The position numbers and the translations under genes are program-made. From the NCBI RefSeq assembly GCF_011761185.1, contig NZ_JAAOYM010000002.1, positions 398,246 through 462,245 of the forward strand: a stretch of 64,000 nucleotides of DNA, in the 5' to 3' direction. Source of the DNA: Saccharomonospora amisosensis (lineage in GTDB: Bacteria > Actinomycetota > Actinomycetes > Mycobacteriales > Pseudonocardiaceae). Position 1 is the first letter of the stretch; each line of letters starts with the position of its first letter. Shown in pieces: positions 7,838 through 14,712 of the stretch. The notes beneath the pieces are model-generated. The model ran no database searches and had not been told where the DNA came from. It saw only the letters and a list, made by a program, of their open reading frames with translations.

Positions 7838-8749
7838 ATGCTTGAGGTCCGCAGGCTGCGGCTGCTCAGGGAACTCGCGCGGCACGGGACCATCGCCGCG
7901 ACCGCGCGGGTCTGCTCGCTGAGCCCGTCCGCGGTCTCTCAGCAGCTCTCGCTGCTCGAGCGGGAGGCCGGTACGGCGTTGCTGCTGCGGGAGGGCCGCA
8001 CGCTTACCCTCACGGAGGCCGCCAGGGTGCTCGTCGAGCACACCGAGGAGATCCTCGCCGAGCTGGAACGCGCGCGGGCCGAGGTAGCGGCGCTGACCTC
8101 CACCGTGAGTGGTGTGCTGCGCGTGGCCGCGTTCCCCACGGCCGCGCGGGTGCTCGTTCCCGGTGCGATAGCGCGGTGCCGCGCTCGCCACCCCGACCTG
8201 CGCATCCGACTCACCGAGGCGCAACTGCCCGATGCGATCACCGCGTTGCAGGGTGGGCACGTGGACCTGGCGCTGGTCTACGGCTACAGCCTGCTGCCCC
8301 GGGTCAGGGAGGCCGGGGTGGAGATCCACCGATTGCTCGACGAACCGCTGCTGGCCGCACTCCCCGCCGGGCTGCGGTCGGGGGAGGGGACGCTGGCGCT
8401 GGCCGAGCTGGCCGACCAGCCCTGGATCGCCGCCGACCGTGACGACGACCTGCACGAGATGCTGCGCAGAGCCTGCGGGCTGGCGGGTTTCGTCCCCAGG
8501 CTGGATTTCACCAGCTCCGACTACACCGTGATCTTCGCGCTGGTCGAGGCCGGGCTCGGGGTGTCGCTGGTGCCCCGCCTCGCCTTCGAGTCGATGTCCG
8601 CCGACGTGCGGCTGTGGGAGGTCGCCCAACCGTCGCTCAGCCGCACGGTCGGCGCGGCGATCAGGGCGGGCAGCGGTCGCAATCCCGCGATCGCCGCCAT
8701 GCTGGCGGCGCTGCACCGGGTGGCCGACGAGCTACCGGAAACTGCGTAG
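7838..8749 (+). CDS. LysR family transcriptional regulator
   Basis: The 303-residue protein begins with a LysR winged helix (LRLLRELARHGTIAATARVC, then SPSAVSQQLSLLEREAG). A linker helix and a periplasmic-binding-protein-like effector domain follow from about residue 90 (GVLRVAAFPTAARVLVPGA). LysR proteins usually control the divergent gene in response to a metabolite. Here that is the M24-MR/MLE pair, which suggests the ligand is a substrate or intermediate of those enzymes. Operator sites would lie in 7767-7837. Confidence 0.9.
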   Translation: MLEVRRLRLLRELARHGTIAATARVCSLSPSAVSQQLSLLEREAGTALLLREGRTLTLTEAARVLVEHTEEILAELERARAEVAALTSTVSGVLRVAAFPTAARVLVPGAIARCRARHPDLRIRLTEAQLPDAITALQGGHVDLALVYGYSLLPRVREAGVEIHRLLDEPLLAALPAGLRSGEGTLALAELADQPWIAADRDDDLHEMLRRACGLAGFVPRLDFTSSDYTVIFALVEAGLGVSLVPRLAFESMSADVRLWEVAQPSLSRTVGAAIRAGSGRNPAIAAMLAALHRVADELPETA

Positions 8750-8759
8750 GCTGTCCGTC

Positions 8760-9140
8760 GTGATCTGTCCCAAGTGCCAGAACGTGATGAAGACCGTCAA
8801 CAAGTCCGGCATCCACATCGAACAGTGCGAAGGCTGCCGTGGCATCTTCCTCGACCACGGTGAGCTCGAGCAGGTCGTCAACGCGGAGAACGCCTACTAC
8901 GGTGCCCCCGCCGCGCCGCCGCCGTACCGCCCCGCGGGCGGGCCGCAGCCGCCCGTCGCCCCGCCACCACCCATGCATCACGGCGGGTATCGCGACTCAC
9001 CGGCGCCGTACCGGGGTGGCGGCTACTACAAGGACTCGCCCAAGCCGTATCGGGGCGGCTACGGCGACTCGCCGAAGCCCTACGGGCACGGCTACGGCCA
9101 CCGCCGTAAGCGCAGCTTCCTAGAGAACCTGTTCGACTGA
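8760..9140 (+). CDS. TFIIB-type zinc-ribbon protein with Gly/Pro/Tyr-rich tail
   Basis: The 126-residue protein opens with a zf-TFIIB zinc ribbon: CPKC at residues 3-6 and CEGCRGIFLDHGELE around residues 23-37. The rest is disordered and repetitive, with units related to DSPKPYRGG or DSPAPYRGG occurring four times, and ends in a basic RRKRSFLENLF. Nucleic acid or protein binding is plausible but unproven. The GTG start at 8760 follows the LysR stop by ten bases. The downstream zinc-ribbon kinase gene begins five bases after its stop, suggesting joint expression. Confidence 0.8.
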   Translation: MICPKCQNVMKTVNKSGIHIEQCEGCRGIFLDHGELEQVVNAENAYYGAPAAPPPYRPAGGPQPPVAPPPPMHHGGYRDSPAPYRGGGYYKDSPKPYRGGYGDSPKPYGHGYGHRRKRSFLENLFD

Positions 9141-9145
9141 CCGCG

Positions 9146-9775
9146 TTGCTCGATCCGACGATCTGCCCCTCCTGCGGTGACCGGGCCGAAGCACCGACGG
9201 TGCGGCAGGGGCTACTGGTGTGCGCCGAGTGTGGGCACAGCTGGCCGTTCCGGCGGCTGCCGTTGCTCGCGCTCACCGGCCCGAGTGGGGCAGGCAAGTC
9301 CACCGTCGGTCCCCTGCTGGCCGAGCGGTTGAGTGACCGGGTAGTCGTGCTGGAACAGGACGTGCTGTGGACCGGCGGCCTGCGCGACGACGTGGACGGC
9401 CATCCCACTTTCCGCGCCACGTGGTTGCGGATGGCGGCGATGATCCACCAGAGCGGCAGGCCGGTGGTGCTGTGCGGGACGGTGGTGCCGCCGGAGTTCG
9501 AGCCGCTGCCGGAGCGGGTGCTGTTCTCCGGTATCCACTACCTGGCGCTGGCGGCGGAGCCAGACGTGCTGGCGCGGCGGCTGCGGGCGCGACCCCGCTG
9601 GCGAGGCTGGGACGAGGAACGTATCGCCGAGATGCTGCGGTTCAACGACTGGCTGCGGCAGCAGGCCGCCGGGCTCTTCCCGCCGGTGGAATTGCTCGAC
9701 ACCACGCGAACCGCGCTGGAGGAGACGGTGGAGAAGGTCGTGGCCTGGGTGGAGCAGGTGCTCGCGACGGACTGA
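9146..9775 (+). CDS. Zinc-ribbon P-loop NTPase, putative small-molecule kinase
   Basis: The 209-residue protein has a zinc ribbon at its N-terminus (CPSC at residues 7-10, CAEC at 26-29). A P-loop follows directly (GPSGAGKST, residues 45-53). The remainder resembles nucleoside/shikimate-kinase-like folds, with VVVLEQDVLW after strand 2 and a lid-like stretch RRLRARPRWRGWDEER. Phosphate acceptor and role are unknown. The start must be the TTG at 9146, because later starts lose the first cysteine pair. Its stop is five bases from the convergent methyltransferase gene. Confidence 0.75.
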   Translation: MLDPTICPSCGDRAEAPTVRQGLLVCAECGHSWPFRRLPLLALTGPSGAGKSTVGPLLAERLSDRVVVLEQDVLWTGGLRDDVDGHPTFRATWLRMAAMIHQSGRPVVLCGTVVPPEFEPLPERVLFSGIHYLALAAEPDVLARRLRARPRWRGWDEERIAEMLRFNDWLRQQAAGLFPPVELLDTTRTALEETVEKVVAWVEQVLATD

Positions 9776-9780
9776 GCGTG

Positions 9781-10947
9781 TCACTCGCCAAGCGGCCAGG
9801 CGTGTTCGCCGAGTGAGAAGAACTGCCGCTGCGGCGTCACCGTGACGGCGAAGTCGTGCCGCGCGGGCTCGCCCAGCGCCAGCCACCGCTGGTAGGCGCG
9901 CTCGACAAGGTCCCACAGCCTGCGCTGCCCGCCCTGCTCGACGACGCGCTCGTCACCGGCCGTTCGGTAGCCTGCCCAGGAGCCGTCGGCGTGCACCAGG
10001 TAGGTGGTGTCGGTGGCTGTGGTGCCTGTTCCTTCGCTGTCCCTGCCGATCGTCACCAGCAGTCCGGGGATCTCCAGACTGACGAAGAACTCGAACGGGC
10101 TCGCCGGGTCGAGCACGGTGCCGAGCGACAGTTCCGTGGTCCGGCGCGTGTCGGCTTCACCACCGCGAGCCAGTACCTCGGCCGCCTCCGCTTCCCGGTG
10201 TGCGCGCATCGGCATGAACCTGCCGTCCTGCGCGAGCACCGTTCCGTGGCCGCTGGGGCCTTCCCCCGCGGCGAGCAGCACGAGACCCGCGCCGATCGGC
10301 CGGTTCAACGTCGTCAGCACCAGTCCACCCGCCACGGTCTGCTCCAGCCAGGCGGTGGGAATGTGCGAGACCGAGCACGTGGCCAGCACGCGGTCGTACG
10401 GCGCGCCCTCGGGGTGGCCCAGCTCCCCGTCGCCGAGTACGCAGTCGGGCTGGTAGCCGATGGCCGCCAGTGCCGCGCGGGCGGAGAGCAGCAACCCGGA
10501 GTCGACGTCTACAGTGGACACCAGCTCCGCGCCGAGCCGGTGGCACAGCAGTGCCGCGTTGTAGCCGGTGCCCGTGCCGATCTCCAGCACGCGCCGGCCC
10601 TGCGTGACACACAGTTCCTGCAGCATCACCGCCATGATCGTCGGCATGCTCGACGAGCAGGTCGGGGTGCCTCGCACCGGCCCTTCCCGCCTCGCGAGCG
10701 ACCACTTGCCGTCCTCGCCGTCGAGTTGGGTGACCAGCACGCTGTCGGAGTAGACGGTGGCCAGCCAGCCGGGGTCCCCCGAGGCGATGGCGGCCCAGCC
10801 CTCGCCTCGGGGCAGGAAGTAGTGGGGCACGAACACGTGCCGTGGCACCTGGCGGAAAGCCTCGATCCAGTGAGGGTCGGTCAGCACGCCGTCGCGGCGC
10901 AGCGCCTCGACCATGCGCCTGCGTTGCCGAGCCGCGGAGCCCATCAC
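9781..10947 (-). CDS. PIMT-like SAM-dependent methyltransferase with C-terminal extension
   Basis: The 388-residue protein shows an L-isoaspartyl-methyltransferase-type catalytic domain. It has FRQVPRHVFVP near residue 30, SSSMPTIMAVMLQEL, the SAM motif VLEIGTGTGYNAALL at about residue 118, and VLATCSVSHIPTAWLEQ. A further domain of about 180 residues follows that ordinary PIMTs (about 210 residues) lack. Actinobacteria use such extended PIMT homologues in peptide natural-product clusters, but no precursor peptide or ATP-grasp gene is visible here. It is divergent from the XRE regulator gene. Confidence 0.75.
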   Translation of the reverse strand: MMGSAARQRRRMVEALRRDGVLTDPHWIEAFRQVPRHVFVPHYFLPRGEGWAAIASGDPGWLATVYSDSVLVTQLDGEDGKWSLARREGPVRGTPTCSSSMPTIMAVMLQELCVTQGRRVLEIGTGTGYNAALLCHRLGAELVSTVDVDSGLLLSARAALAAIGYQPDCVLGDGELGHPEGAPYDRVLATCSVSHIPTAWLEQTVAGGLVLTTLNRPIGAGLVLLAAGEGPSGHGTVLAQDGRFMPMRAHREAEAAEVLARGGEADTRRTTELSLGTVLDPASPFEFFVSLEIPGLLVTIGRDSEGTGTTATDTTYLVHADGSWAGYRTAGDERVVEQGGQRRLWDLVERAYQRWLALGEPARHDFAVTVTPQRQFFSLGEHAWPLGE

Positions 10948-11047
10948 CCAACACTAGTGCCAATGCCATCCGAAAGGTGCAAGCTGAGTGCTTGCAGTAG
11001 TTAGCACCCGGGCGTACCGTGGGAAATGCGCGAGGAGGTGCAAGGAG

Positions 11048-11479
11048 TTGAAGGAAACACCGGCCGCGGAGGGCAACGGCGCATCCACCACTCCGATGGA
11101 CAAGGTGGCCGACATCGGCCGCGACATCGGGGAGTACATCCGCCTGCAGCGCAACAACGCCAAGATCTCCCTGCGGCAGTTGTCGAAGCTGGCCGGCGTG
11201 TCGAACCCCTATCTCAGCCAGATCGAGCGAGGGGTGCGCAAACCAAGCGCGGAGATCCTGCAGCAGATCGCCAAGGGGTTGCGCATCTCGGCGGAGGCGC
11301 TCTACGTGCAGGCAGGGCTGCTCGACCTGCCCTCGGGCGGACCGGTGCCCGACGCCATCCGCGCCGACACCGAGCTTTCCGAGCGCCAGAAGCAGGTGCT
11401 GCTCGACGTCTACGAGTCCTTCCGTCGCGAGAACCGGGCAGCGCGCACATCCGACACCGACACCCAACCCGAGGAGTGA
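11048..11479 (+). CDS. XRE family transcriptional regulator (Rv0474-like)
   Basis: The 143-residue protein carries a Cro/C1 helix-turn-helix (SLRQLSKLAGVSNPYLSQIE, about residues 42-61), followed by GVRKPSAEILQQIAKGLRIS. I chose the TTG at 11048 because a GAGGAGG stretch lies about nine bases upstream; the frame is open back to 10988 without family-like sequence. The next gene, five bases downstream, encodes an HbhA-like protein. The same pairing (Rv0474 with hbhA) is known in mycobacteria, so control of that gene is a fair inference. Confidence 0.85.
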   Translation: MKETPAAEGNGASTTPMDKVADIGRDIGEYIRLQRNNAKISLRQLSKLAGVSNPYLSQIERGVRKPSAEILQQIAKGLRISAEALYVQAGLLDLPSGGPVPDAIRADTELSERQKQVLLDVYESFRRENRAARTSDTDTQPEE

Positions 11480-11484
11480 TCCTG

Positions 11485-12198
11485 ATGGCGACTACCAAGC
11501 CCGATGACGTCCGAAAGGCCGTCAACACCGCATTCGAACAGATCAAGACGTCGATGCTCGCCGCGCTGGGCGCTGGCAACCTGGCGGGTCAGGCCGTCGC
11601 CGACGCCGTGGCCAAGGCCAGGGCGCGAGTGAACGAGAGCAGCGAGGTCGCGCGCAAGAACATCGAGGAGCTGCCCTCGGACGTGGAGGGCCTTCGCGAG
11701 CGCCTCGATCCAACGGAGCTGCGCAAGCTGCTCGACGAGTACACCGACGCCGCGCTGAAGCTGTACCACCAGCTCGCGGAGTCCGGTGAGCAGACGTGGG
11801 AGCGGTTCGTGTCGCAGCCGCAGGTCAAGCGCAGCATCGAGCAGTTGGAGGAGGCACTGCAGGCCGCCCAGGAGCGGGTCGACGAGGTGGCCTCCGACGC
11901 CCGCGAGCGCATGGACGAGGTGGTCTCCATGGTGGCGGGACGCACCAGGCAGGCAGGTGAGCGGGCAGGCACGGTGACCGAGGACGTCGCCGACAAGGTC
12001 GCCGACCGGATAGTGGAGCAGGCACCGGCCGCCGAGGCGCCCGCCGAGCCCGCGAAGGCGCCGCAAAAGGCGGCGCAGCAGCGCAAGCCCGCGAAGACCC
12101 AGGCGAAGACCACGAAGGCCGCCGCCCGCGACACCGGCGCACGCACCAGTTCAACCCCGAGGAAGCCGCAGGGCGGCTCGCGCAAGAGCGGCGAGTGA
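11485..12198 (+). CDS. HbhA-like helical protein with lysine/alanine-rich tail
   Basis: The 237-residue protein consists of long amphipathic helices (residues about 10-170, with several heptad-like stretches such as QVKRSIEQLEEALQAAQERV). A low-complexity C-terminus rich in Ala, Lys and Pro follows (KAPQKAAQQRKPAKTQAKTT). This is the architecture of mycobacterial heparin-binding haemagglutinin, where the lysine-rich tail binds heparin and lipid surfaces. There is no signal peptide. In a non-pathogen a role in membrane lipid domains or adhesion is inference. The ATG at 11485 is preceded by GAGGAG at about 11471. A long hairpin terminator follows. Confidence 0.8.
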   Translation: MATTKPDDVRKAVNTAFEQIKTSMLAALGAGNLAGQAVADAVAKARARVNESSEVARKNIEELPSDVEGLRERLDPTELRKLLDEYTDAALKLYHQLAESGEQTWERFVSQPQVKRSIEQLEEALQAAQERVDEVASDARERMDEVVSMVAGRTRQAGERAGTVTEDVADKVADRIVEQAPAAEAPAEPAKAPQKAAQQRKPAKTQAKTTKAAARDTGARTSSTPRKPQGGSRKSGE

Positions 12199-12215
12199 GT
12201 AGCAGGCGGCTCACC

Positions 12216-12246
12216 GGCCCCGGCGCCGCGACCCGGTGCCGGGGCC
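12216..12246 (+). terminator. Hairpin terminator after the HbhA-like gene
   Basis: Twelve-base arms at 12216-12227 and 12235-12246 pair with a single G-T wobble around a seven-base loop, 18 bases after the stop codon. It separates the regulator/HbhA pair from the DUF2516 gene. Confidence 0.75.
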
Positions 12247-12281
12247 ACCGCCGCCGCGGCGGTCTGACGTAGGGTGGATGA

Positions 12282-12578
12282 GTGCCGTTCCTCGCGCAAT
12301 GGATTGTCTGGGTCATCGACTGGGCCGGTACGCTCGTCGGCCTGGTCGCGTTCGCGCACGCCGTCATGCAGAGATCGGACGCCTACACCGCCGCCGACCG
12401 GATGACCAAGCCGGTTTGGCTGGCCATCACCGGCGGGGCGACGGTCGCCATGCTGCTGTTCAGCTTCTTCGGTATCGGGATGATCTTCTGGCTGGCGGGC
12501 ATCGTCGCCGCACTGGTTTACATCGTCGATGTTCGCCCCAAGCTCATCGAAGTCCAGCGCGGCGGTCAGAGCTGGTGA
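12282..12578 (+). CDS. DUF2516 family small membrane protein
   Basis: This 98-residue protein has two or three membrane helices (WIVWVIDWAGTLVGLVAFA, then ITGGATVAMLLFSFFGIGMI and an adjoining hydrophobic run) and a short cytoplasmic end. It matches the DUF2516 family, found next to hbhA-like genes in actinobacteria (Rv0476 position). No function is known. The start is a GTG at 12282. Confidence 0.8.
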   Translation: MPFLAQWIVWVIDWAGTLVGLVAFAHAVMQRSDAYTAADRMTKPVWLAITGGATVAMLLFSFFGIGMIFWLAGIVAALVYIVDVRPKLIEVQRGGQSW

Positions 12579-12602
12579 TCCCGGCTTGAGTACGGTAGCG
12601 CT

Positions 12603-13142
12603 GTGAGCACGTGGAACATCGCAGGAACCCTCACGCCGGTCCCGGCCACTGAGCACACCGAGCTGGTGGCCGAACCCGTCGCCAAGGTGCTGGCCACACT
12701 CGGCGAGCCGGTCGGTCTCGTGGAGATCGACCCGGAACTCGCCGACACAGCGGAGTTCTGCGCCACCTACTCATCCCCGCTGTCGGCCTCGGCCAACTGC
12801 GTCGTGGTAGCTGGCAAGCGCGCGGGAGAAACCCGCTACGCCGCCGCACTCGTACTGGCCACCACCCGCGCCGACGTGAACAACGTCATCAGGCGCAGGC
12901 TGGACGTACGCAAGGCGTCGTTCGCGCCGATGGCGGAGGCGGTGGAACTCACCGGCATGGAATACGGCGGGATCACCCCGGTCGGGCTGCCAGGCGACTG
13001 GCCGATCCTGGTGGACAAGGCGGTCGCCGACTCGCCGGAGTTGGTGATCGGCAGCGGTCTGCGGAAGAGCAAGCTCCTCGTCACCGGCACGCTCCTGGCA
13101 TCGCTTCCGGGTGCCGAGGTGATCGAGGGCCTGGCAAGGTAA
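12603..13142 (+). CDS. YbaK/EbsC-type aminoacyl-tRNA deacylase domain protein
   Basis: The 179-residue protein fits the YbaK fold: a central CVVVAGKRAGETRYAAALVL, then DVNNVIRRRLDVRKASFAPM and GMEYGGITPVGLP, which line the substrate pocket in this family. Members hydrolyse mischarged aminoacyl-tRNA (for example Cys-tRNAPro) in trans. The family lysine appears to be in GKRAGE or RKASF. It starts at a GTG. It leads a run with the SRPBCC and reductase genes, but no shared pathway is evident. Confidence 0.8.
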   Translation: MSTWNIAGTLTPVPATEHTELVAEPVAKVLATLGEPVGLVEIDPELADTAEFCATYSSPLSASANCVVVAGKRAGETRYAAALVLATTRADVNNVIRRRLDVRKASFAPMAEAVELTGMEYGGITPVGLPGDWPILVDKAVADSPELVIGSGLRKSKLLVTGTLLASLPGAEVIEGLAR

Positions 13143-13175
13143 CCGGCGAAGTAGGCGAGAGGAGCCCAGCAGCCC

Positions 13176-13619
13176 ATGGGTACGGTCACTGCCACCGCCG
13201 AGCGGACGATCGACGCTCCCGCGGACCGGGTGCGGGAATTGGTCCGCGACTACAGCCAGACGAGACCGGAGATCCTCACCGAGCACTACCGCGACTACCA
13301 GGTGGTCGAGGGCGGTTCCGGAGCGGGCACGGTCGCGCGCTGGAAGCTGCAGGCGACCTCCAAGCGGGTACGGGACGTCGCGGCCACGATCAGTGAGCCA
13401 CAGCCGGGCACCGTCGTGGAAACCGACGCCAACTCCAGCATGGTCACCACCTGGACGGTGCGGGAACGTGACGGCCGCAGTTTGGTTCGCATCGAGACGT
13501 CCTGGCAGGGCGCGGGCGGTATCGGTGGCTTCTTCGAGAAGACCTTCGCCCCCTCGGGACTGCGCCGCATCTACGACGGCGTGTTGGCCAACCTCGAGCA
13601 GCGGTCGCGGCAGTCCTGA
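13176..13619 (+). CDS. SRPBCC (START-like) family protein
   Basis: The 147-residue protein has the polyketide-cyclase/START-like pattern: an N-terminal strand with ATAERTIDAPADRVRELVRD, a beta sheet region and a long C-terminal helix (SGLRRIYDGVLANLEQR). Such proteins bind hydrophobic ligands in a deep pocket; the ligand is unknown. Its TGA overlaps the ATG of the next gene by one base, so it is coupled with the NADP-dependent reductase. A GAGAGGAG sequence precedes the ATG. Confidence 0.85.
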   Translation: MGTVTATAERTIDAPADRVRELVRDYSQTRPEILTEHYRDYQVVEGGSGAGTVARWKLQATSKRVRDVAATISEPQPGTVVETDANSSMVTTWTVRERDGRSLVRIETSWQGAGGIGGFFEKTFAPSGLRRIYDGVLANLEQRSRQS

Positions 13620-14623
13620 TGGCGGCGACCGAGGTCAGGCTCGCTTCGCGGCCACACGGTATGCCGACGGAAGCCAACTTCGACGTCGTGGACACCGAGG
13701 TACCAAGCCCAGGCCCGGGTGAGGTGCTGGTACGCAACACGTGGTTGTCGGTTGACCCGTACATGCGGGGCCGGATGAGTTCGGCGAAGTCCTACGCCGA
13801 GCCCTACGAGGTCGGCAAGGTCATGCACGGCGGCGCGATCGGCGAGGTGGTGGAGTCTCGCTTCGACGGGCTCGCCCCCGGCGATGTCGTGCTGCACGGC
13901 CTTGGCTGGCGCACGCACGCCGTCGTGGCAGGTAAGCACGCAGGCAAGGTCGACGTTGAGGCCGCGCCCGTGACGGCCTATCTCGGCGTGCTTGGGCTCA
14001 CCGGACTCACCGCCTACGCTGGACTGTTCGACGTCGCCGGGTTGAAGGAGGGCGACACGGTATTCGTGTCGGCCGCGGCCGGGGCGGTGGGTTCCGTGGC
14101 GGGCCAGCTCGCGAAGCTGCACGGCGCCGCCCGCGTGATAGGCAGCGCGGGTTCGGCGGAGAAGGTTCGCTGGCTCACCGAAGAACTGGGGTTCGACGCC
14201 GCCTTCAACTACCGGGACGCGCCCGTGGCCGAACAACTCGCGGCCGCCGCGCCCGACGGTGTCGACGTGTACTTCGACAACGTCGGCGGTGAGCACCTGG
14301 AAGCGGCCATCGGCTCGCTCAACCCGCACGGGCGTATCGCGGTGTGCGGCATGATCTCGGCCTACAACGCGACGGAGCCGCCTGCCGCCCCGCGTAACCT
14401 GGCGCAGATCATCGCCAAGCGGTTCACCATGCGCGGATTCCTCGTCGGCGATCACTATCACCTGCGGTCGCGGTTCCTCGCCGAGGTCGCGCCCATGGTC
14501 GCCGACGGAAGGCTGCGCTACTCCGAGACCGTCGTGGACGGTATCCGCAACGCGCCGAGGGCGTTTCTGGACCTGCTCGAAGGAGCCAACACCGGAAAGA
14601 TGCTGGTCCGCCTGCAGGAGTGA
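13619..14623 (+). CDS. NADP-dependent medium-chain oxidoreductase (CurA/leukotriene B4 dehydrogenase type)
   Basis: The 334-residue protein lacks the zinc-binding residues of alcohol dehydrogenases. It carries WLSVDPYMRGRM near residue 42, TAYAGLFDVAGLKEGDTVFV, the nucleotide motif AAAGAVGSVAGQLAKL at about residue 152, and DVYFDNVGGEHLEA. These are typical of the zinc-free 2-alkenal/15-oxo-prostaglandin reductase group, which reduces alpha,beta-unsaturated carbonyls using NADPH. The physiological substrate is unknown. A perfect eight-base inverted repeat follows the gene. Confidence 0.9.
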   Translation: MAATEVRLASRPHGMPTEANFDVVDTEVPSPGPGEVLVRNTWLSVDPYMRGRMSSAKSYAEPYEVGKVMHGGAIGEVVESRFDGLAPGDVVLHGLGWRTHAVVAGKHAGKVDVEAAPVTAYLGVLGLTGLTAYAGLFDVAGLKEGDTVFVSAAAGAVGSVAGQLAKLHGAARVIGSAGSAEKVRWLTEELGFDAAFNYRDAPVAEQLAAAAPDGVDVYFDNVGGEHLEAAIGSLNPHGRIAVCGMISAYNATEPPAAPRNLAQIIAKRFTMRGFLVGDHYHLRSRFLAEVAPMVADGRLRYSETVVDGIRNAPRAFLDLLEGANTGKMLVRLQE

Positions 14624-14638
14624 CGTAACGGTCGCTGA

Positions 14639-14660
14639 CTGTGCCAAATCTGTGGCACAG
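14639..14660. terminator. Inverted repeat, terminator or operator
   Basis: Arms CTGTGCCA (14639-14646) and TGGCACAG (14653-14660) are perfect around the six-base centre AATCTG. The position 15 bases after the reductase stop favours a terminator. Its closeness to the ATPase promoter region also allows an operator. Confidence 0.5.
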
Positions 14661-14676
14661 AGTTACTAACATCGAT

Positions 14677-14700
14677 GATACTATCATTCATGAAAGTATC
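14677..14700. promoter_or_regulatory. 24-base imperfect palindrome upstream of the AAA ATPase gene
   Basis: GATACTATC (14677-14685) and GAAAGTATC (14692-14700) are inverted copies with one mismatch around ATTCAT. The stretch is unusually AT-rich for this genome and ends 12 bases before the ATPase start, a natural place for a repressor operator. No regulator gene is adjacent. Confidence 0.5.
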
Positions 14701-14712
14701 ATTGGAGTTACT

